From Pseudomonas sp. TTU2014-080ASC (GTDB lineage: Bacteria > Pseudomonadota > Gammaproteobacteria > Pseudomonadales > Pseudomonadaceae), in NCBI RefSeq assembly GCF_001446935.1, contig NZ_LKKK01000015.1, positions 1 through 64,000 of the forward strand: 64,000 nt of DNA, given 5' to 3'. The position numbers and the translations under genes were made by a program. The notes under the pieces are model-generated. The model was not told where the DNA came from, did no database searches, and saw only the letters and a program-made list of their open reading frames with translations. Below, in pieces: positions 1 through 7,481 of this stretch; the stretch's first letter is position 1, and each line of letters opens with the position of its first letter.

Positions 1-1987
1 CGCCAAGACCGGTTTCGTTATTGGTCTCGATCACCGGTGCATCCGGCGCGATCAGGTCAGCCTTGCCGGTAGCCGTTTCACCGCTGACGTTGCCGCTCGG
101 GTCAGTCGCAGTGACCTTGCCTTCTTCGCCGTCAGCCAGTGGGTTCGGTTGCATCGCCCACTTGCCATTGGCGTCAGTCACGGTGGTAACCGTGCTGCCG
201 TCTGGCTTGGTCAGGGTGATGGTGCTACCGGCTTCACCTGTACCGGTCAGGCCGCCCAGGTTGTTGCTCTCTACGATCGGAGCATCCGGAGCAATCACAT
301 CGGAGCCACCGGTGTTCACCGGTTTACTGATGTTGCCAGCCTCGTCGGTCACGGTGACGTTGGCGCTTTCACCATCATCCAGTGGGTTCGGCTGAATCAG
401 CCAATGACCGTTTTCATCAACGGTTGTCGTCAGTGTGCTGCCGTCCGGCAGTTTGACCACGATGGTGCCACCTGCCTCGGCACTACCGCCAAGACCTGAC
501 TCGTTATTGCTCTCGATCACCGGTGCATCCGGCGCGATCAGGTCGGCCTTGCCGGTAGCCGTTTCACCACTGACGTTGCCGCTTGGGTCAGTCGCAGTGA
601 CTTTGCCTTCTTCGCCGTCAGCCAGCGGGTTCGGTTGCATCGCCCACTTGCCATTGGCGTCAGTCACGGTGGTGACCGTGCTGCCGTCCGGCTTGGTCAG
701 GGTGATGGTGCTACCGGCTTCACCTGTACCGGTCAGACCACCCAGGTTGTTGCTCTCAACAATCGGAGCATCCGGTGCGCTGAGGTCGGTCGTATCAGTT
801 TCGGTCGGCTCACTGGTGTTGCCGTTTGGATCGGTGATGGTAACGCTACCCTTCTCGCCTTCGCCTAGCGGGTTCGGGTGGATTTCCCAGTGACCGTTCT
901 CGTCAACAATGGTGGTGACTGTCGATCCATCTGGACGCTCAACCACGATGGTGCCGCCAGCTTCACCACTACCGCCAAGGCCTGACTCGTTGTTGTTTTC
1001 CACAACCGGAGGGGAAGGCGGAGTGACATCAGCGGCGCCGGTTTCAGCATAATCCCCCTCGTTGCCCGCTTTATCGGTCGCGGTGACTTTGCCTTGTTCT
1101 CCATCCTCAAGTGGATTGGGTATGAACGCCCAATGGCCGTTCTCATCTGCATTAACCGTAACGGTATTACCACCCGGGAGGGTTAACGTGATTGTCGCGC
1201 CAGGCTCACTGGTACCTGTCAAACCTGAGAGATTATTTTGATCTACAACCGGCGCATCAGGAGGTGTGATATCAGTCACCCCCGTAGACGTTTTTTCACT
1301 TTCATTGGAGGAAGCGTCTTTTGCAGATACATAACCCTGCTCACCTTCCCCCATTGGGTTGGGGTTGAAATGCCAGAGCCCATTTTTATCTGCTTGAGTA
1401 ACTACTGTCGTACCGTCCGGGCGATACAACGTGACAGTGGCGTTAGCCTCAGAAGTTCCCGTCAAGCCATGCTTGTTATTGAATTTGATTACCGGACGCT
1501 CAGGAGCAATCTCATCAGGCATGACTTTAGGACCAGAGCCATAGTTATGCCCTGAACCGCCATCATCACTGGCCAGCGCAACAGCACCTGCAGCTCCAGC
1601 CCCACCCAGTAGAAGTAGCGGCACCATTCCGATGCCACTCTCAGGCTCTACTAGCGTGTCCAGCGAATCCAGCTGGACCAAGTCTGCGCCATCCCAAGGC
1701 TCTTCATATTCAGCCAGCCACAAGGTACCTCCAGCCTGGTCGTCCTCAATAACCAGATCGCTCTTCGTCCCCTCGTGAACAATGAAGAAATCCGCAAAGG
1801 TTAGTACCTCGCCACTTTTCAACTTCACTATAAGCGAGTTCCCTTCCCGGCTAATAGATACAACATCTTTCGGGGAAGCCTTGATTACAACAACTGAACT
1901 ACTATCCAGCCAGATTTCACTATCAAGCCCAGTTACTTTATTGCCGGTAGACTTATCAATAAGCGTTATAGAAGGCATATTTTCCAT
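1..1987 (-). CDS. Bap-like giant surface adhesin, N-terminal part (3' end beyond the window)
   Basis: Large repetitive adhesin presumably exported by the adjacent type I system and involved in cell-surface attachment and biofilm. The visible 662 residues start with a roughly 160-residue region resembling the BapA prefix domain (start MENMPSITL, conserved LKSGEVLTFADFF and WLAEYEEPWD stretches), including a hydrophobic glycine/alanine-rich segment (MVPLLLLGGAGAAGAVALA). Then come 81-residue Ig-like repeats: unit 1 at 1265-1507, unit 2 at 1022-1264, unit 3 at 779-1021, unit 4 at 536-778, unit 5 at 293-535, unit 6 at 50-292, and unit 7 cut by the edge. Each repeat carries PDG(S/T)TV, DxNGxW and PNPL motifs. 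There is no Sec signal, as expected for type I substrates, whose signal is C-terminal. Start 1987 (MEN) or 1978 (MPS) are both possible; the second has a GGAA just upstream. The C-terminal secretion signal is not visible. Family assignment is firm; the role is inferred from family and context. Confidence 0.85.
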   Translation of the reverse strand, partial: MENMPSITLIDKSTGNKVTGLDSEIWLDSSSVVVIKASPKDVVSISREGNSLIVKLKSGEVLTFADFFIVHEGTKSDLVIEDDQAGGTLWLAEYEEPWDGADLVQLDSLDTLVEPESGIGMVPLLLLGGAGAAGAVALASDDGGSGHNYGSGPKVMPDEIAPERPVIKFNNKHGLTGTSEANATVTLYRPDGTTVVTQADKNGLWHFNPNPMGEGEQGYVSAKDASSNESEKTSTGVTDITPPDAPVVDQNNLSGLTGTSEPGATITLTLPGGNTVTVNADENGHWAFIPNPLEDGEQGKVTATDKAGNEGDYAETGAADVTPPSPPVVENNNESGLGGSGEAGGTIVVERPDGSTVTTIVDENGHWEIHPNPLGEGEKGSVTITDPNGNTSEPTETDTTDLSAPDAPIVESNNLGGLTGTGEAGSTITLTKPDGSTVTTVTDANGKWAMQPNPLADGEEGKVTATDPSGNVSGETATGKADLIAPDAPVIESNNESGLGGSAEAGGTIVVKLPDGSTLTTTVDENGHWLIQPNPLDDGESANVTVTDEAGNISKPVNTGGSDVIAPDAPIVESNNLGGLTGTGEAGSTITLTKPDGSTVTTVTDANGKWAMQPNPLADGEEGKVTATDPSGNVSGETATGKADLIAPDAPVIETNNETGLG
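50..1507 (-). repeat. Six complete tandem 243-bp (81-aa) adhesin repeats, alternating in two types
   Basis: Six full in-frame units of exactly 243 bp lie head to tail inside the adhesin gene, and a seventh starts at position 49. Units 4 (536-778) and 6 (50-292) encode identical 81-residue proteins of a 'GGLTGTGEAGSTITL' type. Units 3, 5 and 7 are of a 'SGLGGS' type. The most N-terminal units 1 and 2 are more divergent. The DNA of units 4 and 6 differs at roughly eleven positions, all synonymous in translation. Confidence 0.92.
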
Positions 1988-2266
1988 TCCATTGAATCCA
2001 TAGCTGCGCAAACCTGGCACTCTTTAAAAAGACAAAAGAGCACCACAGCCGCACAGCAGAGGCGATTTATTTAATTGACTATTAATTTGAGATCAGAATC
2101 TCAATCTGTACTACACATTAAACGTGGGAAATGGCATTACACCTAGGAGAATTCCTAAATGGACGAAAGAACCAAATACGGCAAGTACGAGGAGCAAAAA
2201 ACAAACTACCGAGGCAACCGCACAATAAAAGAACCGTACAAATTCATTGCAAAAAAACCAAAGCTT
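1988..2266. other. AT-rich gap between HlyD-like gene and adhesin gene
   Basis: About 280 bp without a convincing gene, visibly richer in A and T than the surrounding coding DNA. It probably holds the adhesin's own promoter and leader on the minus strand. It contains an 18-bp palindrome (2087-2104) and a possible terminator for the secretion operon at its right end. A plus-strand reading frame starting at 2159 runs antisense into the adaptor gene and is not credible. Confidence 0.6.
2087..2104. promoter_or_regulatory. Perfect inverted repeat upstream of the adhesin gene (candidate operator)
   Basis: TTGAGAT-CAGA-ATCTCAA: two perfect 7-bp arms around a 4-bp spacer, about 100 bp upstream of the adhesin start. 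The symmetry suggests a dimeric regulator site. I do not recognise the motif as that of a named regulator. Confidence 0.4.
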
Positions 2267-2292
2267 TCAGCGCTCTCTCAAGGCTTCTTTGG
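2251..2292 (-). terminator. Possible weak terminator after the HlyD-like gene
   Basis: On the minus strand CCAAAG and CTTTGG can pair around a loop of about 23 nt and are followed at once by seven T residues. The stem overlaps the last codons of the adaptor gene. The long loop makes this weak; it would allow partial readthrough into the adhesin gene. Confidence 0.3.
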
Positions 2293-3514
2293 CACGATTA
2301 AGCGGCTTAACCAGATACTCCCAAACTGTTTTACTTCCCGTATTAATATCCACACTGGTGATCATCCCTGGAAAGATTGGAAACTCATCCCCGCCTTTAT
2401 TATTCAGAACATCCTCAGCCGTACGAACAAACACACGGTAGTAATACACATCACGTTTAACGTCGTCTTGAATCGTATCGGGGGAAATCATCGTTACATA
2501 CCCCGTCAGCCCGCCATAAATTGAATAGTCATATGCTGTTACTTTGACCGTGGCCGTCTGACCAGGATGAATAAAAGCCACATCCCGCGGCGATATGCGC
2601 GCCTCCACCAGCAATTGGTCTTCCATCGGCACAATTGCCATCAATCGACCATTCGGCGGAATCACCCCTCCGACGGTAGTGACAGTCACATCCTTGACTA
2701 CGCCACGCACTGGCGAAGTGATGGTCATACGCGAGAGCATGTCAGCCCGCCCTTGCATGACCGAGCCCTGGGCCTCTACTTCAGCATTGGCCTTAGCCAG
2801 TTCTTCATGGGCTTTCACGTAATATTGGCTAAGCGTGTCGTTGGCCTTCATCTCCAACTCGTTAGCCTGCCGTTTCAGTCGAAGCACTTCGACGTTACTG
2901 GCCGCCCCCTGCCTTACCAGCGCTTCAGTAAGTTGCAACTCTTTACGCACCAGACTCAAGGCTTCAGAGAGTCCACTCAGGCTTTTCTCAAGACTTTCTC
3001 GGCGCGAGTTGTAGAGCGCGGTTTCTGAGCGAACCAAGGCAGCATCCGCCCGGATCTGCTCAGGAAAAACCAACGGTTCTCCTGTCACCTCAGCTCGTAA
3101 TCGCGCAGCAGTAGCCAACGCAGAATTAACCCGCGAGGCACTCTCATCGACAGTGGACTTGATCCGTGTCTTGTCCAGCTGAGCCAATATTTGCCCACGC
3201 TCAACAACCTCACCTTCCTTGACTTTAAGCTCAGCAATAATCCCCCCCTCAAGGGATTGAATAATTTGCTCTCGCGAAGTGGGAATAACTTTGCCAACTC
3301 CGGTTGTTACCTCATCCAAGCGAAATGTGTAAGCCCAGAGGAAAAAAGCCAGTAGGCCTACAGCTATCAGCCAGACCATTACCGATGAACGCGGCATTTG
3401 AGCTGCCTCACTACTCAGCCGCGCCTGTGGACTTCCACCAACCGAACCACTAGCCGACATCGCAGCGACAGTACTACCGTGACCACAAACAACACCTGTG
3501 CCCTGTTTACTCAT
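2267..3514 (-). CDS. HlyD-family type I secretion periplasmic adaptor (LapC-like)
   Basis: Membrane fusion protein that links the inner-membrane ABC exporter to the outer-membrane TolC-like channel. 415 residues: a cytoplasmic N-terminal tail, one membrane segment at about residues 44-63, a biotinyl/lipoyl-like half motif (IIAELKVKEGEVVERGQIL) near residue 95, a long coiled-coil region (roughly 120-260) and a C-terminal beta domain ending in the GMITSVDINTGSKTVWEYL stretch typical of HlyD/LapC proteins. Its start overlaps the end of the upstream ABC gene by 8 nt, so the two are translationally coupled. The product family is certain. The specific substrate, the downstream adhesin, is inferred from position and from the known organisation of Lap and Bap systems. 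Confidence 0.93.
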   Translation of the reverse strand: MSKQGTGVVCGHGSTVAAMSASGSVGGSPQARLSSEAAQMPRSSVMVWLIAVGLLAFFLWAYTFRLDEVTTGVGKVIPTSREQIIQSLEGGIIAELKVKEGEVVERGQILAQLDKTRIKSTVDESASRVNSALATAARLRAEVTGEPLVFPEQIRADAALVRSETALYNSRRESLEKSLSGLSEALSLVRKELQLTEALVRQGAASNVEVLRLKRQANELEMKANDTLSQYYVKAHEELAKANAEVEAQGSVMQGRADMLSRMTITSPVRGVVKDVTVTTVGGVIPPNGRLMAIVPMEDQLLVEARISPRDVAFIHPGQTATVKVTAYDYSIYGGLTGYVTMISPDTIQDDVKRDVYYYRVFVRTAEDVLNNKGGDEFPIFPGMITSVDINTGSKTVWEYLVKPLNRAKEALRER

Positions 3515-5681
3515 GGGACTTCACCTTGTGCTGCGCAGGTGAGCTGCCCGACCTCAGAGACAGCTCCTTAATAACCTGCTCCTTGCTGCCATCCATAACC
3601 ACGCGTCCTGCCTCAAGAACAATGATTCTCTGCGCCCAGCTCAGTAACGCCGGACGATGTGTAGCGACCACCAAGGTGCGCCCGGCCAACCAAGGTTGAA
3701 GTGTCTGAATCAGGTTGCCCTCGGTGACTTCATCCAGCCAAGCCGTCGGCTCATCGAGCAACAAGACATGCGGATTACGAATCAGTGTTCGTGCTAGCAA
3801 TAACGACTGACGCTGCCCACCAGACAGCCCCTTCCCACCTTCCATCAGCACATGATCAAGGCCGTCCGGCAACACCTCCAGAAGCGTCAGGGAACCACTG
3901 AGTTTCATCGCTTTGAGGATTTCATCATCACTGGCCTGAGGGCACCCTAGCGTGACATTTTCACGCAAGGTGCCGTAAAACAGTGTTGAGCTCTGAGACA
4001 GCAAGCCAACATCCCGACGGACATCTGACGGATCAATCAAAGGCAGGCTCAAACCATCCAGACTAACCATGCCCTTCTCAGGAGTCGCAAGCCCGGACAG
4101 CAACTGAAGCAAAGTTGACTTACCAGCACCGTTACGTCCGAGTATCGCAACCCTTTCACCTGCTCGGATTTCCAGATCGGCAATGTTAAGCGCGACTTCT
4201 TTCGACTCCGGATCGTATTTGAAGAGCGCCCCCTTCAGACGGAAATGCCCCCTCAAAACCGGACGGTGTAAACGCTTGCTATGTGCTGGCTGGTCAACTG
4301 GGCGCTTCATCAGCTCCTCAAGTCCCTCGCGAGCCACTTTCGCCTGCTGCCAACGCGCCATGATTCCGGATATTTGCGCAAGTGGGGCCACCATCCGAGA
4401 TGACAGAATCGAAGCACCGATCAAAGCTCCAGTGGTGATATCTCCATTCATCACCATGAAGCAGCCCACTAGGATGACGGTCACATAAACCAGTGACTGA
4501 AGCTCTTGTGTCCAGGCAATCATCGCCCCGGTTATGAAGCGCTGGCGCATGCTGAAGCCCGCCGTGACTTCATTGGCATAGTTCCATTGATTCTGAAACT
4601 TGGCCTCAGCCCGCAGCAGCTTGATGTCATCAATCCCCTGCACCGCCTCGACCAGCATGGAGTTGCGTAATGAAGATTCACGCATGCCCAATTTGGCCAG
4701 CTTGGCCAAAGGCTTCTGCAGAAGCAGCCCTGGAATCACTAACAGAGGAATCACTGCCAACGGAACCAAGGCAATTGATCCGGCCACCATCCACAAAACC
4801 ACCAGGAACAGGAAAAAAAATGGCAGATCCGCGATAGCCCCTAATGTGCTTGAGGTAATCAACTCCCGCACTTGCTCCAACTCTCGCAGTTGAGAAATAA
4901 ACGAACCCGTTGATTTAGATCGGTACTCACTGCGAATCCGCAGAGCATGCCCGAACACTCGGTCTGAGATTCTCAAATCGGCACGTTTGCCAATCCTGTC
5001 CGAAATATGCGTTCGAGCCAGGCGCATACAGAACTCAAGGACAATGGCCAGCATTACACCGCCAAACAAAACCCACAGAGTGGGCTCCGATTGAGCAGGA
5101 ATAACCCGATCGTAGATCTGCATAGAAAAAATCATCGAACTCAACGCCAGCAGATTGGCCACCAGCGAAGCGAGCATGATGTCGCCGTAGCGCGGCCAGT
5201 CAGACAACGCCAACTTCCAGAACCAACCTGCGTCATAGGGCTTTATATAGTCGTCAACCCGCGCATCAGGCACGGCGATTTGCGGCCTTAGAATGACAAC
5301 CCGCAGCGTTCTTGCCGCCACATCTTCAAGCGACCAGCTCTGCACAACTGAATGCTCGTCGCCTAGGCGTACGCCAACCTGGCCATCACTGCCCATACTT
5401 TCAATAAGGCCGACCCGACCTTGGCCAAAATCAGCAAGCAGCGGTAAGCGCCAAGAATCCAAACAAGACAAGCTAAATGGCTGAACAGAAAAGGAGAGGC
5501 CGATATTGCGGGCCATTTGTTCCAGCTGTTGTTCCAACGACTGGCCTTGCCCCCACGAAAGAGCGACACGGATCTGCTCAATTGAAGCGTTCAACCCATA
5601 GTGCCGGGCGATCCCCAAAAAACCCTGAATCCAAGCCTCATGAGGAGAAGGCTGAGCCTCCCTGTTCTGCACACTGCTCAT
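3507..5681 (-). CDS. Type I secretion ABC permease/ATPase with degenerate C39 domain (LapB-like)
   Basis: Inner-membrane exporter that energises secretion of the repeat adhesin. 724 residues: a C39-like domain (about 1-140), a transmembrane domain with about six helices (about 155-430) and an ATP-binding domain with Walker A GRNGAGKS (near 515), signature LSGGQRQS (near 617) and Walker B VLLLDEPT (near 640). In the N-terminal domain the position of the catalytic cysteine of true C39 peptidases is occupied by other residues (WIQGFLGIARHYG). It should therefore be a substrate-docking C39-like domain rather than a protease, as in HlyB and LapB exporters. It overlaps the outer-membrane gene by 4 nt and the adaptor by 8 nt. 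Confidence 0.94.
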   Translation of the reverse strand: MSSVQNREAQPSPHEAWIQGFLGIARHYGLNASIEQIRVALSWGQGQSLEQQLEQMARNIGLSFSVQPFSLSCLDSWRLPLLADFGQGRVGLIESMGSDGQVGVRLGDEHSVVQSWSLEDVAARTLRVVILRPQIAVPDARVDDYIKPYDAGWFWKLALSDWPRYGDIMLASLVANLLALSSMIFSMQIYDRVIPAQSEPTLWVLFGGVMLAIVLEFCMRLARTHISDRIGKRADLRISDRVFGHALRIRSEYRSKSTGSFISQLRELEQVRELITSSTLGAIADLPFFFLFLVVLWMVAGSIALVPLAVIPLLVIPGLLLQKPLAKLAKLGMRESSLRNSMLVEAVQGIDDIKLLRAEAKFQNQWNYANEVTAGFSMRQRFITGAMIAWTQELQSLVYVTVILVGCFMVMNGDITTGALIGASILSSRMVAPLAQISGIMARWQQAKVAREGLEELMKRPVDQPAHSKRLHRPVLRGHFRLKGALFKYDPESKEVALNIADLEIRAGERVAILGRNGAGKSTLLQLLSGLATPEKGMVSLDGLSLPLIDPSDVRRDVGLLSQSSTLFYGTLRENVTLGCPQASDDEILKAMKLSGSLTLLEVLPDGLDHVLMEGGKGLSGGQRQSLLLARTLIRNPHVLLLDEPTAWLDEVTEGNLIQTLQPWLAGRTLVVATHRPALLSWAQRIIVLEAGRVVMDGSKEQVIKELSLRSGSSPAQHKVKSHE

Positions 5682-7198
5682 TGCCTTGCCTCCGCAACCA
5701 ACGACTCAGAGAGGTCAAAGACCGTACGCATCTGCCCGGTTGCCTGAACGTAATCGAGGCGCGCCTGTAGCAGATCATGTACGGCGTTCTGCCACTCAAG
5801 TTCGGCCTGAAAAATTTCCTGCTCGGAGTTGAGCAAGTCCAACAGCGAACGTGTTCCCAGTGAAAGATACTGTTCACGGTATAAGCGGCGCGTTTCAGTG
5901 ATGCTCTTCTTACGGGATGCCAACATCGGCAAGCGCGTCTCGAGACCGGCAATTTGATCGCTAATACTCTGCCACCGCTCTTTCAGCCCCAGGCTGACAT
6001 CGTCAATATTTTCCTGAGCCGACGTGATCGCATGCCCGGCGGCACGCTGTTTAGCTCGGAGCGCCCCCCCCTCAAACAGGCTGTTGGTGACATTGATCAT
6101 CAGGTTGTAATCGTGATCATTCTGAGTGTTGCGCAGCTCGCCCATATTTTGATCAAGCCCCGCACTTACAGAGATCGTCGGCAATTGATCCGCTTTCGCT
6201 CGGTTCAACTGCAAACGGGCAATCTCAAGCTCGAGCAGCGCCACCTGCACCTGAGGCACCTGATTCAAATCGGGCGTAATGAGCTGGGTGGCCTGTAATA
6301 GCTCAGGCTCGGGGGAAACGCTGATAGAGGCAGGCAGCGGCTCATTCACCAGCTGCCGAAGCTTGCTCTGCCACTGCAAGAGCTGCGTTCTGATGAAATG
6401 CAGTGTCGACTGTGCTGCATCCAGACGTGACCCAGCCTGTACAGGGTCGGCCTGATTACTGGCCCCGAGCGATACCCGCGCCTGAGCAACTTTAAGCAGA
6501 TCGGTAATTGCATCAATCTGCTTCCGCGCAGCAATTTCCTGCAGCTGAAAACGTCGCACCTCTATGACAGCCTGAGCAGTTTTACGGGCAACGTCATCAA
6601 CAACTATCAGCACCTGAGCATACTGACGCTGCACATCAGCATTGGCTCGACTCACCTGGCTGCCGACCTTGCCAAAGTCGTAGAGCATCTGTGATGCATT
6701 GACTGAAAAGGTTTGACCACTGCCGACGTTGCCCTGACGACCAGCGCTAACACCTGCTTGTACCGTGGGGTAATACCCCGCACGGGCAACATCCAGCGAG
6801 CTGCTCTGCTGTTCCAAGGCTGCAATTGCACTGCGGACAGAGGGGTACGTACTCACAGCAGAATGCACCGCTCGCCACAGATACAAACCTGTACGAGCCT
6901 TTTGCTCTTTCCCAATACTTTCAGGGCTGAAACTTGCCGCACCTTTAACAGTGGCTGGCGTATCTAACGAGGGCAGGGATTTATATGCGCCAGATGAGTT
7001 GGATGAAACATTATGGGAAAGTGAGAACGTATCTCGCCCCATCACTCTGTTATCAACTTCCTTGCACTGGGGATTACACTCGTAGTAAAGACCAGCTTCT
7101 ACCGACTCCCCAACCAACATAATAAAACCAATAAAAAACCCGGTAAAAATGCATTTAAGCCAAATTTTAACCGAAACCAACAATGAAGACTTAGACAT
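5678..7198 (-). CDS. TolC-family outer membrane channel of the type I system (LapE/BapB-like)
   Basis: Outer-membrane channel completing the type I exporter. 506 residues with a hydrophobic N-terminal segment (IWLKCIFTGFFIGFIMLVG) acting as signal peptide, then an unusual insert of about 80 residues with a YYECNPQCK cysteine pair, then the paired outer-membrane efflux repeats rich in alanine, glutamine and leucine (QMLYDFGKVGSQVSRANADV and the counterpart NSLFEGGALRAKQRAAGHAI). The C-terminal helix contains SLLDLLNSEQEIFQAELEW, a typical AggA/LapE signature. It is the first gene of a three-gene operon followed by the adhesin, an order like that of bap-type clusters. Confidence 0.92.
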   Translation of the reverse strand: MSKSSLLVSVKIWLKCIFTGFFIGFIMLVGESVEAGLYYECNPQCKEVDNRVMGRDTFSLSHNVSSNSSGAYKSLPSLDTPATVKGAASFSPESIGKEQKARTGLYLWRAVHSAVSTYPSVRSAIAALEQQSSSLDVARAGYYPTVQAGVSAGRQGNVGSGQTFSVNASQMLYDFGKVGSQVSRANADVQRQYAQVLIVVDDVARKTAQAVIEVRRFQLQEIAARKQIDAITDLLKVAQARVSLGASNQADPVQAGSRLDAAQSTLHFIRTQLLQWQSKLRQLVNEPLPASISVSPEPELLQATQLITPDLNQVPQVQVALLELEIARLQLNRAKADQLPTISVSAGLDQNMGELRNTQNDHDYNLMINVTNSLFEGGALRAKQRAAGHAITSAQENIDDVSLGLKERWQSISDQIAGLETRLPMLASRKKSITETRRLYREQYLSLGTRSLLDLLNSEQEIFQAELEWQNAVHDLLQARLDYVQATGQMRTVFDLSESLVAEARQ

Positions 7199-7481
7199 CA
7201 GAAAGACCTAACAGAACCCTTAAAAAACAGCAAAAACCCATGAGCCACCAAACGCTAACTCCGTCTCAAAAAAAGCCCGCGAACCCTAGACGCATTCCTC
7301 AAACACCTAAATCAGACCATTCCTAATCGACACCAAGAGCAACGCGCACAAAATATAAAAACGCACAAAAACCAATTAAATTTTAATTATTCAAAACAAA
7401 CACAGCTCAAACTTATTTAAAAATAGAACTAATACGAATTTTCCTCATCGCATAAACAACGCCACCATAAGCAGGTCAGCA
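7199..7481. other. AT-rich divergent promoter region between exporter operon and TPR gene
   Basis: About 280 bp without a gene, with a strongly AT-rich core (about 7370-7450, runs such as AATTAAATTTTAATTATTC). It must carry promoters in both directions. AT-rich DNA of this kind in Pseudomonas is a typical target of MvaT/MvaU silencers (inference). No clear sigma-factor consensus was identified. Confidence 0.5.

Noticed and set aside
50..1507. Regular 243-bp repeats as a possible CRISPR or satellite array
   Set aside because: The repeats are contiguous, in frame and encode conserved Ig-like domains; there are no spacers.
1560..1640. GAAG tetrapeptide in the adhesin hydrophobic segment as a LapG cleavage site
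   Set aside because: It lies in a glycine/alanine-rich hydrophobic stretch of a BapA-type prefix, not in a LapA retention module, and no lapG or lapD gene is in the window.
2159..2524. Plus-strand frame of 121 codons starting in the adhesin/adaptor gap
   Set aside because: Most of it is antisense to the HlyD-like gene and it has no recognisable domain, although AGGAG precedes its start.
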